A stretch of DNA of 51,496 nt from Endozoicomonas atrinae (GCF_001647025.1 NZ_LUKQ02000007.1:1-51496), one strand, 5' to 3'; shown: positions 1 through 9,307, numbered from the stretch's first letter. Translations and numbers: made by a program. Notes: a model not told the origin generated them from the letters alone.

Positions 1-176
1 GCGTCATTCGTAAGGCGATCAAGAACCGGAAGATTTTTCGGACTGATGAGTCAGTCATGAAGGTAATCTATCTGGCCATGGAAAAAGCTTCCGAGAAATG
101 GACCATGCCGATCAGGAACTGGAAAGCAGCCATGAACCGGTTTGAAATTATGTTTCCTGACCGGTTCAAGGAGTAA
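1..176 (+). CDS. IS256-family (mutator type) transposase, C-terminal fragment
   Basis: The reading frame starting at base 3 gives 57 residues ending at TAA 174-176. It contains the C-terminal signature of IS256/Mutator DDE transposases: KAIKNRKIF, then YLAMEKASEKWTMPIRNWK and MNRFEIMFPDRF. In this family the C-terminal region follows the catalytic glutamate, so no DDE residue is visible in this fragment. The start and most of the protein lie upstream of the window. The visible part is intact and in frame, so the element may be functional, but this cannot be judged from the tail alone. Confidence 0.85.
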   Translation, partial: VIRKAIKNRKIFRTDESVMKVIYLAMEKASEKWTMPIRNWKAAMNRFEIMFPDRFKE

Positions 177-215
177 TAGTTTTGGTGGCGTTTACACAGA
201 ATTATTTACAGGCTC
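1..215 (+). mobile_element. Right end of an IS256-family insertion sequence (partial)
   Basis: The stretch holds the last part of a mutator-type transposase plus about 40 bases after its stop. That tail ends in a motif typical of IS256-type terminal inverted repeats (GTTTACACAGAATTATTTAC followed by AGGCTC, 190-215). The boundary near 215 is inferred because the neighbouring barrel gene loses recognisable sequence exactly there. The left end is outside the window, so the target duplication and full inverted repeat cannot be checked. Confidence 0.75.
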
Positions 216-680
216 GAATTGAACACCGTACAAGGCGGCATTATCTTTGCCTGATGTATTGATTTTCGTACTGCCTTCGTCAATATTAAGATTCAGTTTC
301 ATACGGTTGTAACCAAGGGTTCCACCAACAAAGTATTTTGTATTTTCAAGTTGAAGCAGATTGTCGACATAGTCCAGAGATATGCTCAGCTCCTGATTTT
401 TGATTTTTCCCTGTGTTGTTCCATCTTCATCGCTGTCTTTTTCAGTTCCTTTTACCTGGCTCAGATTTGCGTAAACACGAATGTTATCATTAATAAAGGT
501 ACCTGCTCTCAAGCCAGTGTAGGTATCCTTGAATTTTGGTTTATCACCCTCTTCATCTGCTTTGAATCCATGATTAGCACTACCGACGGTTGCACCCACA
601 AACCAGTCATTAGCCATAACGGCTGAAGAACTCATTAATACAGAAGCAGCGATGGTTGCGGATGCGATATGCTTTAACAT
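192..680 (-). pseudogene. Outer-membrane beta-barrel protein truncated by the IS
   Basis: 162 residues with a clear signal peptide (MLKHIASATIAASVLMSSSA, cleavage probably after VMA) and alternating amphipathic strands of an OmpA/OmpW-like small barrel (WFVGATVGS, YTGLRAGTF, IRVYANLSQ, KYFVGGTLGYNRMKLNLN). The frame ends in YGVQF followed by EPVNNSV and a stop. The last residues are encoded by the IS terminal repeat at 192-215, so the final native residue is about F at 216-218. Members of this fold normally run to about 200 residues and end in an aromatic residue needed for BAM insertion, so the last strand or strands are missing. A weak ribosome site (AAGG) precedes ATG 680. It is likely non-functional, but the natural 3' end cannot be seen. 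Confidence 0.75.
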
Positions 681-963
681 TCTTTACTACCTTGAAGATA
701 AATCTGTGCTGATTCGAATACTATTTTCGAACAGAAGGTTAATTGAGTTTTGGGTTTGTTCAGAGTGAAATGAAAACAGTGATGTTTGCTCAACTTTATT
801 TCAGTTCACACTCTCCCTGTTAGTGGGTGCCATTATGCACAGTGAACCTTAATGGATTCTTAACCGGTGAATGCTTTTTAACAGCATAGGGGAAGATAAC
901 TATCAAGATAGGGGGAGGCATAAGTGCCGCTTATATAGGGCATTCATGCACTCTCCATTTGTT

Positions 964-1908
964 TTAGATATGTCTGTTAAGCCACACACAAAGCTGATCA
1001 ATAACTTCCTTATTGTTTGTTTCATGAAACAATTCATGTCTTGCATCTGGATATAGCATTAATGTTGTATTGCTGTGGCCAGAATTGATCAATGCTTTTT
1101 GCAGGTCTTTTAAGCCATCTGGTGCGCTGACAGGGTCTCGATCCCCCCCCATAATCAGTATTGGCAGCTGGTGCTTAATCTTCTTTAACGTATTTTTAGA
1201 GCATATTTCCTGCAGGCCCCCAAACAGGTCATACCAGAGCTGGTTGCTGCAGCGAAAACCACAAAGAGGATCTCTAACATATTGCTTAACTGATTCAGGA
1301 TTGCGGCTTAACCAGTCAAACTCCGTCATATTGGGTTTAAAACTGCTGTTGTATCCGGCAAACGTCAGTTGGTGGATGACAGGGCTGTATCCCATAATTC
1401 CCTGGCGCAGGGTTTCGAGTTTTGCCACTAGCCTGCCCAGAAGGAGCAATGGCTTTGCCACAAAGTTTGACCCAGAGAGAATGACGCCAGATATCTTCGG
1501 GTTATGTCTGCTCAGGTAACTTTGGAGTATATAGCTTCCCATACTATGACCCAGAAGAAAGCAGGGTAAAGAAGGGTGTTGAGCAAGAATATGGTCAACA
1601 ACAAGCTTCAGATCCTGAACCACATTATTCCACCCATCATGGTTGCCAAAATGTCCCTGGTTGGAAGTTTGGCCTTTTATAATGGTCGCTCCATGCCCCC
1701 GGTGATCGTGAGCATAGACATGGAACCCTCTCATGGTCAGTTGTTCCGCCAGCTCCTGATATCGAGGACCGTGTTCAGCCATACCATGACTGATATGTAT
1801 CACCGCTTTTGGATTTTTTTCAGCCAGCCATTGGTAAACTGGAATACGATGGTTGCTTGATTGGCTGTTGATCGTTACGAATGACGGTGGAGACTCAGGG
1901 GGTGCCAT
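964..1908 (-). CDS. Alpha/beta hydrolase, lysophospholipase/monoacylglycerol lipase type
   Basis: 314 residues of the serine aminopeptidase S33/Hydrolase_4 type, the group that includes PldB and monoglyceride lipases. The triad can be read directly: the nucleophile elbow GHSMG at 120-124 (Ser122), an acid in GGDRDP (Asp258) and His291 in DARHELFHE. The oxyanion-loop motif HISHGMAEHGPRY at 38-50 and the HDHRGHG motif near 68 are typical of monoacylglycerol lipases. There is no signal peptide, so it is probably cytosolic or membrane-peripheral. ATG 1908 is preceded by AAGGA at a good distance. The substrate is inferred from the family only. A run of eight G on the coding strand (1143-1150 on the plus strand) codes for part of the Asp258 loop. 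Confidence 0.85.
   Translation of the reverse strand: MAPPESPPSFVTINSQSSNHRIPVYQWLAEKNPKAVIHISHGMAEHGPRYQELAEQLTMRGFHVYAHDHRGHGATIIKGQTSNQGHFGNHDGWNNVVQDLKLVVDHILAQHPSLPCFLLGHSMGSYILQSYLSRHNPKISGVILSGSNFVAKPLLLLGRLVAKLETLRQGIMGYSPVIHQLTFAGYNSSFKPNMTEFDWLSRNPESVKQYVRDPLCGFRCSNQLWYDLFGGLQEICSKNTLKKIKHQLPILIMGGDRDPVSAPDGLKDLQKALINSGHSNTTLMLYPDARHELFHETNNKEVIDQLCVWLNRHI
1143..1150. repeat. C8/G8 homopolymer inside the hydrolase gene
   Basis: Eight consecutive C on the plus strand, read as ATG GGG GGG GAT (Met-Gly-Gly-Asp) in the hydrolase. Slippage would frameshift the protein before the catalytic Asp and His. The present length keeps the frame open. Confidence 0.6.
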
Positions 1909-2008
1909 ACAACGTCCTTAAATAGGATAAAAGATTCATTTTATTATGCTGCTTATAGCATTATGGTACTGGATGATTGCTATAGGCCGCCAGAGCTATC
2001 GCTTGTGC

Positions 2009-3367
2009 TTACCGTCTGTTCAGTTGAATAGATACTGGCTCAAGTATCTTAACTGTTATTGTATGGAAGTGTGGCTGATTCAGACAGTCAGCAGTGATCA
2101 CGGATAGTGCTTCGACCTCAACCATCTGGTCAATATCAAAAGTCGAAGTGTCACCAGAGCGGCTATCGACCAGAGTGTGTTTCTGAAGTGATAATATCGT
2201 CCTGACTGAAACATCACCGTTATCAAGAATTCGTGCTTCAGTTCTTATTTCTCTTTCAGGCAATGATAAAATCAAATTTTTTCCAATGAAATAAAGATTT
2301 AATAGGTTGTGGAAAATATTGGCAGATTTTTGGCTGCAGAAGAAAGCCAATGTGTGTACTAATTTGGGAGAACCTAGGATTTTATCAAATTTTGCTTTGA
2401 TCCGGGCTTGGAACTTCTTTTCTTGAGTAACAAGGTCTGTAAGGTTGTCTGTGTCCAAAGTCATTTGTTCAAGGATATTACCGCTTTCTTCACTTTCTTC
2501 GTATGAGCAGGTTTTTGTATTGCCATAAATTCTAAGCAGTACATGTCCTGATGGCGAGTACAGGGCAACATTCATTCCTCGTAATAAGTCATTTGAAAAA
2601 CAAAAACTTAATTTCATGGTGGAGGATATTTCGAGATCTTTTTGATGTTCTGTTTGCAGGTGCATGTTGCACTCATCTAATTCTTTGTGCTCTGGATCGT
2701 CCATGGACATTGTGTAATGGCTTTGTGAGAGGTTTGTTAAATGCCTTTTTATATCAAAGCTGTCATTTATACAGGCTTCGACCTGATTAAGAACGGCAGG
2801 AAGAGCCGATGCACGCATGGGTGGATGGTTTGGAGTTCTTAAATGGTGTTCGACTGTTTTTCTGTCATTTCTAAAGCCCTGAATAGCTCTGTTCAGATGT
2901 TCCCCGAATTTAATGACGTAGAAGTTTGTGAGTGTTTGCAGTTGCTCGTCATAGGTTAATGTCAGCGCATTTAATTGCTTTGTAAGTGCGCTCACTTTGT
3001 TGGGGAAAAAGAGGCTAATGATAAAATTCTTAAGTACGTTTGTTTCAGTTATCTGTTGCCAGAGGCTTGTAAATTCATCGATTAACTGAGTTCTATTGTG
3101 TCTTTTGGGTAATAAAGGCTTACTCTCGTCAGGGTGAGACATTTCTGTCTCGATATGAAGGGGGATTATGGGGGGGAGGCTGGCTTTTTGTTGAAGAGGA
3201 GCAACCATCAGGGATACAGTTCTCTCAGATAGATTTGTCCCCTGTGATGGTTTCATGTTGGGTGGAGTTACTAATTGGGGCGTGGTTAATAATCTGTCGG
3301 CATCATGGCCATTAGCTGGCTGTTTGTAAGTAGCAGCTGAGGCATAAATGTTGGTCATTCTGTCCAT
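2009..3367 (-). CDS. Unrecognised 452-residue protein
   Basis: I do not recognise this protein. No signal peptide is visible. The first ~80 residues are polar and rich in Pro, Thr and Gln (linker-like, low complexity), followed by a mostly helical region (residues ~95-230, with FTSLWQQITETNVLKNFI and LTKQLNALTLTYDEQLQTL). The C-terminal half mixes strand-like segments (VALYSPSGHVLLRIYGN, ARILDNGDVSVRTILSL). No catalytic motif is evident. ATG 3367 has a purine-rich AAGAGA upstream. It is transcribed divergently from fadD and shares the 3368-3572 promoter region. A disordered N-terminus before a helical body would fit a secreted effector or a lineage-specific protein, but this is speculation. 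Confidence 0.6.
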   Translation of the reverse strand: MDRMTNIYASAATYKQPANGHDADRLLTTPQLVTPPNMKPSQGTNLSERTVSLMVAPLQQKASLPPIIPLHIETEMSHPDESKPLLPKRHNRTQLIDEFTSLWQQITETNVLKNFIISLFFPNKVSALTKQLNALTLTYDEQLQTLTNFYVIKFGEHLNRAIQGFRNDRKTVEHHLRTPNHPPMRASALPAVLNQVEACINDSFDIKRHLTNLSQSHYTMSMDDPEHKELDECNMHLQTEHQKDLEISSTMKLSFCFSNDLLRGMNVALYSPSGHVLLRIYGNTKTCSYEESEESGNILEQMTLDTDNLTDLVTQEKKFQARIKAKFDKILGSPKLVHTLAFFCSQKSANIFHNLLNLYFIGKNLILSLPEREIRTEARILDNGDVSVRTILSLQKHTLVDSRSGDTSTFDIDQMVEVEALSVITADCLNQPHFHTITVKILEPVSIQLNRR

Positions 3368-3472
3368 TGACGTTTCTCTTGTGAATAATATTGGTTATGT
3401 CTTCGTTGAAAACTAAGTTAGAAGTATTTACCGTAGGTCGTCTATCAGGAGCAGAAGAAAACTGATAACCTC

Positions 3473-3484
3473 GGAAAATTTTCC
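3473..3484. promoter_or_regulatory. Perfect 12-bp palindrome in the fadD leader region
   Basis: GGAAAATTTTCC is a perfect inverted repeat lying between the divergent hypothetical gene and fadD, upstream of the candidate fadD -35 box. It is a possible operator. I cannot tie it to a known regulator; it does not match the FadR consensus. Confidence 0.35.
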
Positions 3485-3492
3485 AATGCGAT

Positions 3493-3527
3493 AGTTTGCA
3501 AGACAGGTTGAACAGTTTGCGAGCCAG
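3493..3527 (+). promoter_or_regulatory. Direct repeat with 21-base period overlapping the fadD -35 box
   Basis: AGTTTGCAAGACAG (3493-3506) and AGTTTGCGAGCCAG (3514-3527) match at 12 of 14 positions. They are spaced exactly 21 bases start to start, which is two helical turns. The arrangement suggests a dimeric or cooperative DNA-binding protein. The second copy lies inside the spacer of the fadD promoter, so binding would be expected to repress. Confidence 0.4.
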
Positions 3528-3537
3528 TTTTTATCCT
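3508..3537 (+). promoter_or_regulatory. Candidate sigma-70 promoter of fadD
   Basis: TTGAAC (3508-3513), an 18-base spacer and TATCCT (3532-3537) would start a transcript near 3544, about 29 bases before the fadD start codon. It is a prediction from consensus only. Confidence 0.4.
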
Positions 3538-3572
3538 ATACAGCTTCATCATGGATGTGGGAGGCTTACCCC

Positions 3573-5255
3573 ATGACCACCGGTTTCTGGAAAGACAAGT
3601 ATCCGGAAGGCATTCCTGCAACGATTGATGTTGGGCAATACCGCTCGATTATTGATGTTCTGGAGTACAGTACCCGCAAGTTTGCCAGTAAGCCGGCATT
3701 CAGCAACATGGGGCATGAGCTGAGCTATTCCCGTCTTTATGAGCTCAGTGGCCATTTCTGCAGCTACCTGCAGAATCATACCGATTTGCGTCCTGGTGAC
3801 CGTATAGCGATTATGCTGCCCAACGTTATGCAGTTTCCTGTAGCGGTTTTTGGAGCACTTCGAGCCGGGTTGATTGTGGTGAACACCAATCCGCTCTATA
3901 CCGAGCGTGAAATGGAACATCAGTTCCGTGATTCTGGGGCCAAAGCGCTGGTTGTGCTGGCCAACATGGCCCATATGGCTGAGAAGGTCATTCCCAAAAC
4001 AGCGATCAAGCATGTTGTGGTGACTCAGGTCGGTGATATGCTGCCGACATTCAAGCGCACACTGGTAAATCTTGTCGTTAAACACGTCAAGAAGATGGTA
4101 CCTGATTATTCGCTGTCATCAGCCGTGCCGTTTACTACGGTTCTCAGTCGAGGAGCCCTGCACCATTGCTCGGATGTTCGCAGGGAAAATGACGATGTTG
4201 CCATCCTGCAATACACTGGCGGAACAACCGGTGTCGCGAAAGGTGCCATGCTGACTCACCGAAATATTCTCAGCAATATGTTCCAGGTAAAAGCGCTTGT
4301 TGGGGGTAACCTTCGGGAAGGTGAGGAGCTGATTATTGCACCTCTGCCGCTTTATCATATTTTTGCTTTTACCGTGCATTGCATGGTTGCTATCTTGCTG
4401 GGTGAGCACAATATGCTCATTACCAACCCACGGGATATGAAATCCTTTATTAAGGATCTGACCGGTAAGCCCTTCAGCATGTTTATTGGTCTGAATACCC
4501 TATTTGTTGGTCTGATGAACCAGGAAGCCTTCCGTCGCCTTGATTTCTCCTATCTGAAAAACACCATTTCCGGGGGTATGGCACTGCAACTGGATACGGC
4601 GGAGCGATGGGAGAACCTGACAGGCAGTCGTATCTGTGAAGGTTATGGTATGACGGAAACTTCACCGGTCGTAACGATTAACCCGCTGGGTAAGATCAAA
4701 CTGGGTACCATTGGTTTGCCAGTGCCGTCCTGTGAATTAAAAGTGGTTGATAGTGACGATAACGACCTGCCCATTGGTGAGGTGGGGGAACTCTGCATAA
4801 AAGGTCCCCAGGTGATGAAGGGTTACTGGCAGAGTGAGCAGGCCACTGAAGAAGCCATGCTGGACGGTTGGCTGCGAACCGGGGATATCGCCCGAATCGA
4901 TGAGGAAGGTTATGTCACCATTGTGGATCGTAAAAAGGACATGATCTGTATTTCCGGTTTCAATGTTTACCCGAATGAACTGGAAGAAGTGCTCTCCGCC
5001 CATCCTGATGTTACTCAGTGTGCCGTGATCGGTGTTCCCGATAAACGCTCCGGAGAGGCAATCAAGGTGTTTGTGGTGTCCAGTAACCCAGGGCTGACCA
5101 AAGAAGAAGTGATTCACTTTTTCCGTCAGAATCTGACTGGCTATAAAGTTCCAAAGCTGGTTGAGTTCAGAGATGAGCTGCCCACGACCAATGTGGGTAA
5201 GATCCTCCGTCGTCATTTACGTGATGAAGAGCTGGCTGCCCGGAGCAGTCAGTAG
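3573..5255 (+). CDS. fadD: Long-chain-fatty-acid--CoA ligase
   Basis: 560 residues. It activates long-chain fatty acids to acyl-CoA at the inner membrane, the entry step of beta-oxidation. The AMP-binding P-loop YTGGTTGVAKGAMLTH lies near residue 213, the GYGMTETSP motif near 357, and the FACS signature DGWLRTGD...DRKKDMICISGFNVYPNE near 431-465. The C-terminal catalytic Lys region (PTTNVGKILRR) is present. I chose ATG 3573 because GGGAGG at 3559-3564 sits 8 bases upstream and the product then begins like other FadD proteins; an ATG-like frame opening at 3555 lacks such a site. It is a single-gene unit closed by the hairpin at 5328. The 12-bp palindrome and direct repeat upstream suggest regulation, possibly by fatty acids. 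Confidence 0.95.
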   Translation: MTTGFWKDKYPEGIPATIDVGQYRSIIDVLEYSTRKFASKPAFSNMGHELSYSRLYELSGHFCSYLQNHTDLRPGDRIAIMLPNVMQFPVAVFGALRAGLIVVNTNPLYTEREMEHQFRDSGAKALVVLANMAHMAEKVIPKTAIKHVVVTQVGDMLPTFKRTLVNLVVKHVKKMVPDYSLSSAVPFTTVLSRGALHHCSDVRRENDDVAILQYTGGTTGVAKGAMLTHRNILSNMFQVKALVGGNLREGEELIIAPLPLYHIFAFTVHCMVAILLGEHNMLITNPRDMKSFIKDLTGKPFSMFIGLNTLFVGLMNQEAFRRLDFSYLKNTISGGMALQLDTAERWENLTGSRICEGYGMTETSPVVTINPLGKIKLGTIGLPVPSCELKVVDSDDNDLPIGEVGELCIKGPQVMKGYWQSEQATEEAMLDGWLRTGDIARIDEEGYVTIVDRKKDMICISGFNVYPNELEEVLSAHPDVTQCAVIGVPDKRSGEAIKVFVVSSNPGLTKEEVIHFFRQNLTGYKVPKLVEFRDELPTTNVGKILRRHLRDEELAARSSQ

Positions 5256-5327
5256 CGGAAAGAACTACTCACCCTGAGCGATGAAAGTTGCCTGGGAAGC
5301 TTAATGAGTGGTTAGAATTCCTGTCAG

Positions 5328-5348
5328 GCGGCCATTCAGGCCGCTTTT
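5328..5348 (+). terminator. Rho-independent terminator after fadD
   Basis: A perfect stem GCGGCC (5328-5333) / GGCCGC (5339-5344) with loop ATTCA is followed by TTTT. It lies between fadD and the GTG start of hrpA. Confidence 0.85.
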
Positions 5349-5397
5349 CCAAACCTGTATAATCAGCTACTGATTTTATATAAACGGGAGTACCTGG

Positions 5398-8300
5398 GTG
5401 TCCGGCTTTTCCGATAAGCAACTGCGCCAGTCCATCAATCAATGCATGATACGTGATCGTTACCGCTTGCGGGGGCAATTGCGTCGGCTTAAGCGGGATG
5501 ATGAGACAGGTCTGGACCGGATCCAGAAAAAAATAGAGTCCTCTCTATCGCTGGTAGAGCAGAGACAAACCTCTCTTCCTGAGATCCGTTATGAGCAGGA
5601 GCTACCGGTTGTTGACCGGAAAGCGGATATAGCAAAGGCTATCCGTAATCATCAGGTGGTGGTGATTGCCGGTGAAACTGGGTCTGGTAAGACAACCCAG
5701 CTGCCAAAAATCTGCCTTGAGGCTGGCCGTGGTATTTTTGGAACGATTGCCCATACTCAGCCTCGCCGACTGGCCGCTCGTTCCGTTGCCAATCGAATTG
5801 CTGAAGAGCTTGGTGGAGTGCTGGGAGAGCAGGTCGGGTATCAGGTGCGTTTCACCGATCACTCCACAGAAACCACCCTGATAAAGTTGATGACCGACGG
5901 TATTCTGCTGGCTGAGATTCAGAATGATCGTTTTCTTAACCGCTATGACACCCTGATCATTGATGAAGCCCATGAGCGCAGCCTGAATATCGACTTTCTT
6001 CTGGGCTATATAAAGCTGATTCTGCCTAAACGACCAGATCTGAAAGTGATCATCACTTCGGCCACCATTGACGTTGAACGGTTTTCAAAGCATTTTGATA
6101 ATGCGCCGGTGATCGAAGTCTCTGGCAGAACCTATCCGGTAGAGACTTTATATCGTCCACTGGAAGATCTCGAGCTGGAAGGTCGGGATGCTGACCAGCG
6201 ATTACAGCAGGGGATTCTTGCAGCACTGGAAGAAATTGATCACATTGAACGCTCAGGAAAGGGCAAGCGACTGGGAGATGTGCTGGTTTTTCTCAGTGGT
6301 GAACGGGATATCCGCGAAACTCATCAGTTCCTGCGGGATGCAAAACTGCCGCATACTGAAATTCTGCCCCTGTATGCCCGTCTTTCTGCCGCAGAGCAGA
6401 ACCGCATCTTTCAGGAGCACTCTGGTCGTCGTGTTATTCTGTCGACCAACGTAGCAGAAACCTCGTTAACGGTACCAGGCATTCGCTATGTGATTGACCC
6501 GGGGACTGCGCGTATCAGCCGATACAGTGTCCGTTCAAAAGTTCAGCGACTGCCGGTAGAAGCTGTGTCACAGGCGTCGGCAAATCAACGTAAAGGGCGG
6601 TGTGGCCGTGTCGCCGAAGGTATCTGTATTCGGCTTTACTCTGAGGAGGATTTTTTTTCCCGCCCGGAGTTTACCGATCCAGAGATTCTCAGAACCAACC
6701 TTGCTGCCGTTATTTTGCAGATGCTGCGGATGGGGCTGGGCGATATTGCTGCGTTTCCATTTGTTGATCCACCGGATGGCAAAGCGATTAATGATGGTTT
6801 CAAGCTGCTGCAGGAGCTGGTGGCGGTGGGTAAAGACCGGCGCATTACCCCGGCTGGCCGACAGCTGGGGCAGCTGCCTGTCGATCCACGTCTTGGACGG
6901 ATGCTGATTGAAGCGAATAAAAATAATGCACTGCATGAAGTGTTGATTATTGTCAGTGCCCTGGCAGTACAGGATCCAAGGGAGCGCCCACAGGATAAGC
7001 AGCAGGCCGCAGACCAGAGACACCGCGAGTTTTATCACGAAGACTCGGATTTCATGACCTATGTGAATCTCTGGGAAGCCTATGAAGAGCAGCGGCAGGC
7101 ACTGTCACAGAATCAGCTGCGAAAATACTGCAATAAGCAATTCCTGTCTTTTATGCGCATGCGGGAGTGGCGCGATCTCCATCGACAGCTGACATTGGCC
7201 TGTAAAGATCTGCAATTCCGGTTGAATGACAGTCCTGCCAGCTATGGCGATGTTCATAAGTCACTGCTATCGGGCCTTTTGTCGCAGTTGGGCAGTAAAG
7301 ATGACGAAGCGGATTACATGGGGGCCAGAAACCGGCGCTTCTATCTGTTTCCGGCATCGACGCTGTATAAACGAAAGCCAAAATGGATTATGGCGGCGGA
7401 GCTGGTAGAAACCTCCAGGCTCTTTGCCCGAACCAATGCCAAGCTGGAGCCGCAGTGGATTGAGCCACTGGCAACGCACTTGGTTAAGCGGAATTATTTT
7501 GAGCCGCACTGGGAGAAAAAGCGTGCCCAGGTGGTAGCGTTTGAGCAGGTTACTCTTTATGGGTTGATTGTAGTCGGTCGTCGTCGGATAAATTATGGTC
7601 CAATCGATCCAGTCGTTGCCCGGGAGATCTTTATCCGTGAAGCCCTGGTTGAAGGGCACTTTGATTCCAATGGTGCGTTTCAAAAGCATAATCTGGCATT
7701 GATTGAAGAGGTGGATGAGCTGGAAGCGAAGTCCCGACGTCGGGATATTCTTGTGGACAGTGAAACGCTCTATCACTTTTACGATGAACTGATTCCTGCT
7801 GATATCTGTAATGGTGCGGGTTTTGAAAAGTGGCGCAAAGGTGCTGAACGGCAGCAACCTGATTTGCTTCACCTCTCCAAAGACTACCTGATGCAGCATG
7901 ATGCAGAGCATGTCACGGTCAACAGGTATCCGGATCGTTTACGTTGGGAAGGGTTGGAGTTGCCCCTGAGTTATCACTTTGCCCCAGGTGAGCCTGATGA
8001 CGGTGTAACCCTGACGGTGCCTGTAGAGGCATTAAGGCTGTTGCCCAGAAATCGTTTGGAATGGCTGGTGCCCGGAATGCTGTTCGACAAGTGTGTTGCG
8101 CTGGTTCGATCCATGCCTAAACCGGTGCGCAAGAACTTTGTGCCTGTACCTGATTTTGTGAATGGTGCGCTGGAATCTCTTTCTGCCTGTGATGAGCCTT
8201 TGACAGAGATGCTTGGGCGGCAGCTGACTCGTATGTCTGGTGTGCGAATTCTCGAAGAGCACTGGAACACAGAGGGGCTGGATGCGCATTTGCTGATGAA

Positions 8301-9294
8301 TATCCGGGTGGTGAATGAGGATGGTGACATCATCGGGCAGGGCCGTGACTTGAACCAGCTCAGGCAGCAGTTCTCTGATCATGTACAGGATACGATCCGT
8401 AAGCTCGCCAAAAGCCATTTAGAGCAAGAAGGTTTGCTGGACTGGACCTGTGGTGAGTTGCCTCATGAAATTACCCGAAAAGCCGGAGGGCTGGTATTAA
8501 AGTCATACCCTGCTTTGGTTGATCAGCGTGATTCAGTAGCCGTTCAGTTGTTTGAAAGCCCCGCCATGGCTGACTTTGAAAACCGTAAAGGGTTGACCCG
8601 ATTACTCAGGATAAGGCTATCCACACAACTTAAGTTTGCCCTGAGTAAGATGGCCAGATTGAAAGAAACCAAGTTGCTGGCCACAAATCTGATGAATCAG
8701 AATCAGCTTGAAGATGACTTGCAGAGTCTGATTATCAGCGGCGTCTATCTGAATATTGACAACGAGCTGCCCAGAAACCGGGAGTCATTTCTGGAGTTAC
8801 TTGAGAAGCATAAAGGTGACATTGTGCCTTTTGCCGAAAAAGTTGATCCCATTATTAATGAGGTCTTTCGTATCGCTCAGGGGGTTAGTCGTCAGCTGAA
8901 AGGTAAGATCAGTTTTGATCGAGCTCTTGCTCTGGCTGATATCAAGCAGCATGTACAAAGGTTGTTGCAACCGGGGTTTATGACGTCTGCTGGTATGGAA
9001 TGGCTAAGCCATTATCCTCGTTATTTCAAGTCGATTGAGGTCAGGCTGGAGAAGCTGCCAGCCCAGGTAAACCGTGATCGTGCCTGGACGGAAGAACTGA
9101 CCTCTCTTCAGCAGAAGTATGAGAAGCGCCGGGATGCTCACAGTCAGCATAAGGTGGTTGATCCCAATCTTCAGCAGTTCTATTGGATGATTGAAGAGTA
9201 CCGGGTATCTCTGTTTGCCCAGCAACTGGGCACTCGCTTTCCGGTGTCGGATAAACGACTTCGAAAATTATGGGAAGAAGTGGAAGAGATTTAA
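5398..9294 (+). CDS. hrpA: ATP-dependent RNA helicase HrpA
   Basis: 1298 residues, essentially the length of E. coli HrpA (about 1300). It is a DEAH-box RNA helicase linked to mRNA processing and, in recent work, rescue of stalled ribosomes. Motif I GETGSGKTTQLPK is near residue 92, motif II DEAH near 188, motif III SATI near 222, and motif VI QRKGRCGR near 395. These are followed by the HA2/winged-helix and OB-fold regions and the long HrpA-specific C-terminal extension. The start is GTG 5398, with GGGAG at 5386-5390 seven bases upstream; no better ATG lies near. It stands alone between two hairpins. The frame is intact over its whole length. Confidence 0.95.
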   Translation: MSGFSDKQLRQSINQCMIRDRYRLRGQLRRLKRDDETGLDRIQKKIESSLSLVEQRQTSLPEIRYEQELPVVDRKADIAKAIRNHQVVVIAGETGSGKTTQLPKICLEAGRGIFGTIAHTQPRRLAARSVANRIAEELGGVLGEQVGYQVRFTDHSTETTLIKLMTDGILLAEIQNDRFLNRYDTLIIDEAHERSLNIDFLLGYIKLILPKRPDLKVIITSATIDVERFSKHFDNAPVIEVSGRTYPVETLYRPLEDLELEGRDADQRLQQGILAALEEIDHIERSGKGKRLGDVLVFLSGERDIRETHQFLRDAKLPHTEILPLYARLSAAEQNRIFQEHSGRRVILSTNVAETSLTVPGIRYVIDPGTARISRYSVRSKVQRLPVEAVSQASANQRKGRCGRVAEGICIRLYSEEDFFSRPEFTDPEILRTNLAAVILQMLRMGLGDIAAFPFVDPPDGKAINDGFKLLQELVAVGKDRRITPAGRQLGQLPVDPRLGRMLIEANKNNALHEVLIIVSALAVQDPRERPQDKQQAADQRHREFYHEDSDFMTYVNLWEAYEEQRQALSQNQLRKYCNKQFLSFMRMREWRDLHRQLTLACKDLQFRLNDSPASYGDVHKSLLSGLLSQLGSKDDEADYMGARNRRFYLFPASTLYKRKPKWIMAAELVETSRLFARTNAKLEPQWIEPLATHLVKRNYFEPHWEKKRAQVVAFEQVTLYGLIVVGRRRINYGPIDPVVAREIFIREALVEGHFDSNGAFQKHNLALIEEVDELEAKSRRRDILVDSETLYHFYDELIPADICNGAGFEKWRKGAERQQPDLLHLSKDYLMQHDAEHVTVNRYPDRLRWEGLELPLSYHFAPGEPDDGVTLTVPVEALRLLPRNRLEWLVPGMLFDKCVALVRSMPKPVRKNFVPVPDFVNGALESLSACDEPLTEMLGRQLTRMSGVRILEEHWNTEGLDAHLLMNIRVVNEDGDIIGQGRDLNQLRQQFSDHVQDTIRKLAKSHLEQEGLLDWTCGELPHEITRKAGGLVLKSYPALVDQRDSVAVQLFESPAMADFENRKGLTRLLRIRLSTQLKFALSKMARLKETKLLATNLMNQNQLEDDLQSLIISGVYLNIDNELPRNRESFLELLEKHKGDIVPFAEKVDPIINEVFRIAQGVSRQLKGKISFDRALALADIKQHVQRLLQPGFMTSAGMEWLSHYPRYFKSIEVRLEKLPAQVNRDRAWTEELTSLQQKYEKRRDAHSQHKVVDPNLQQFYWMIEEYRVSLFAQQLGTRFPVSDKRLRKLWEEVEEI

Positions 9295-9307
9295 ATCATC
9301 AGCGCTT

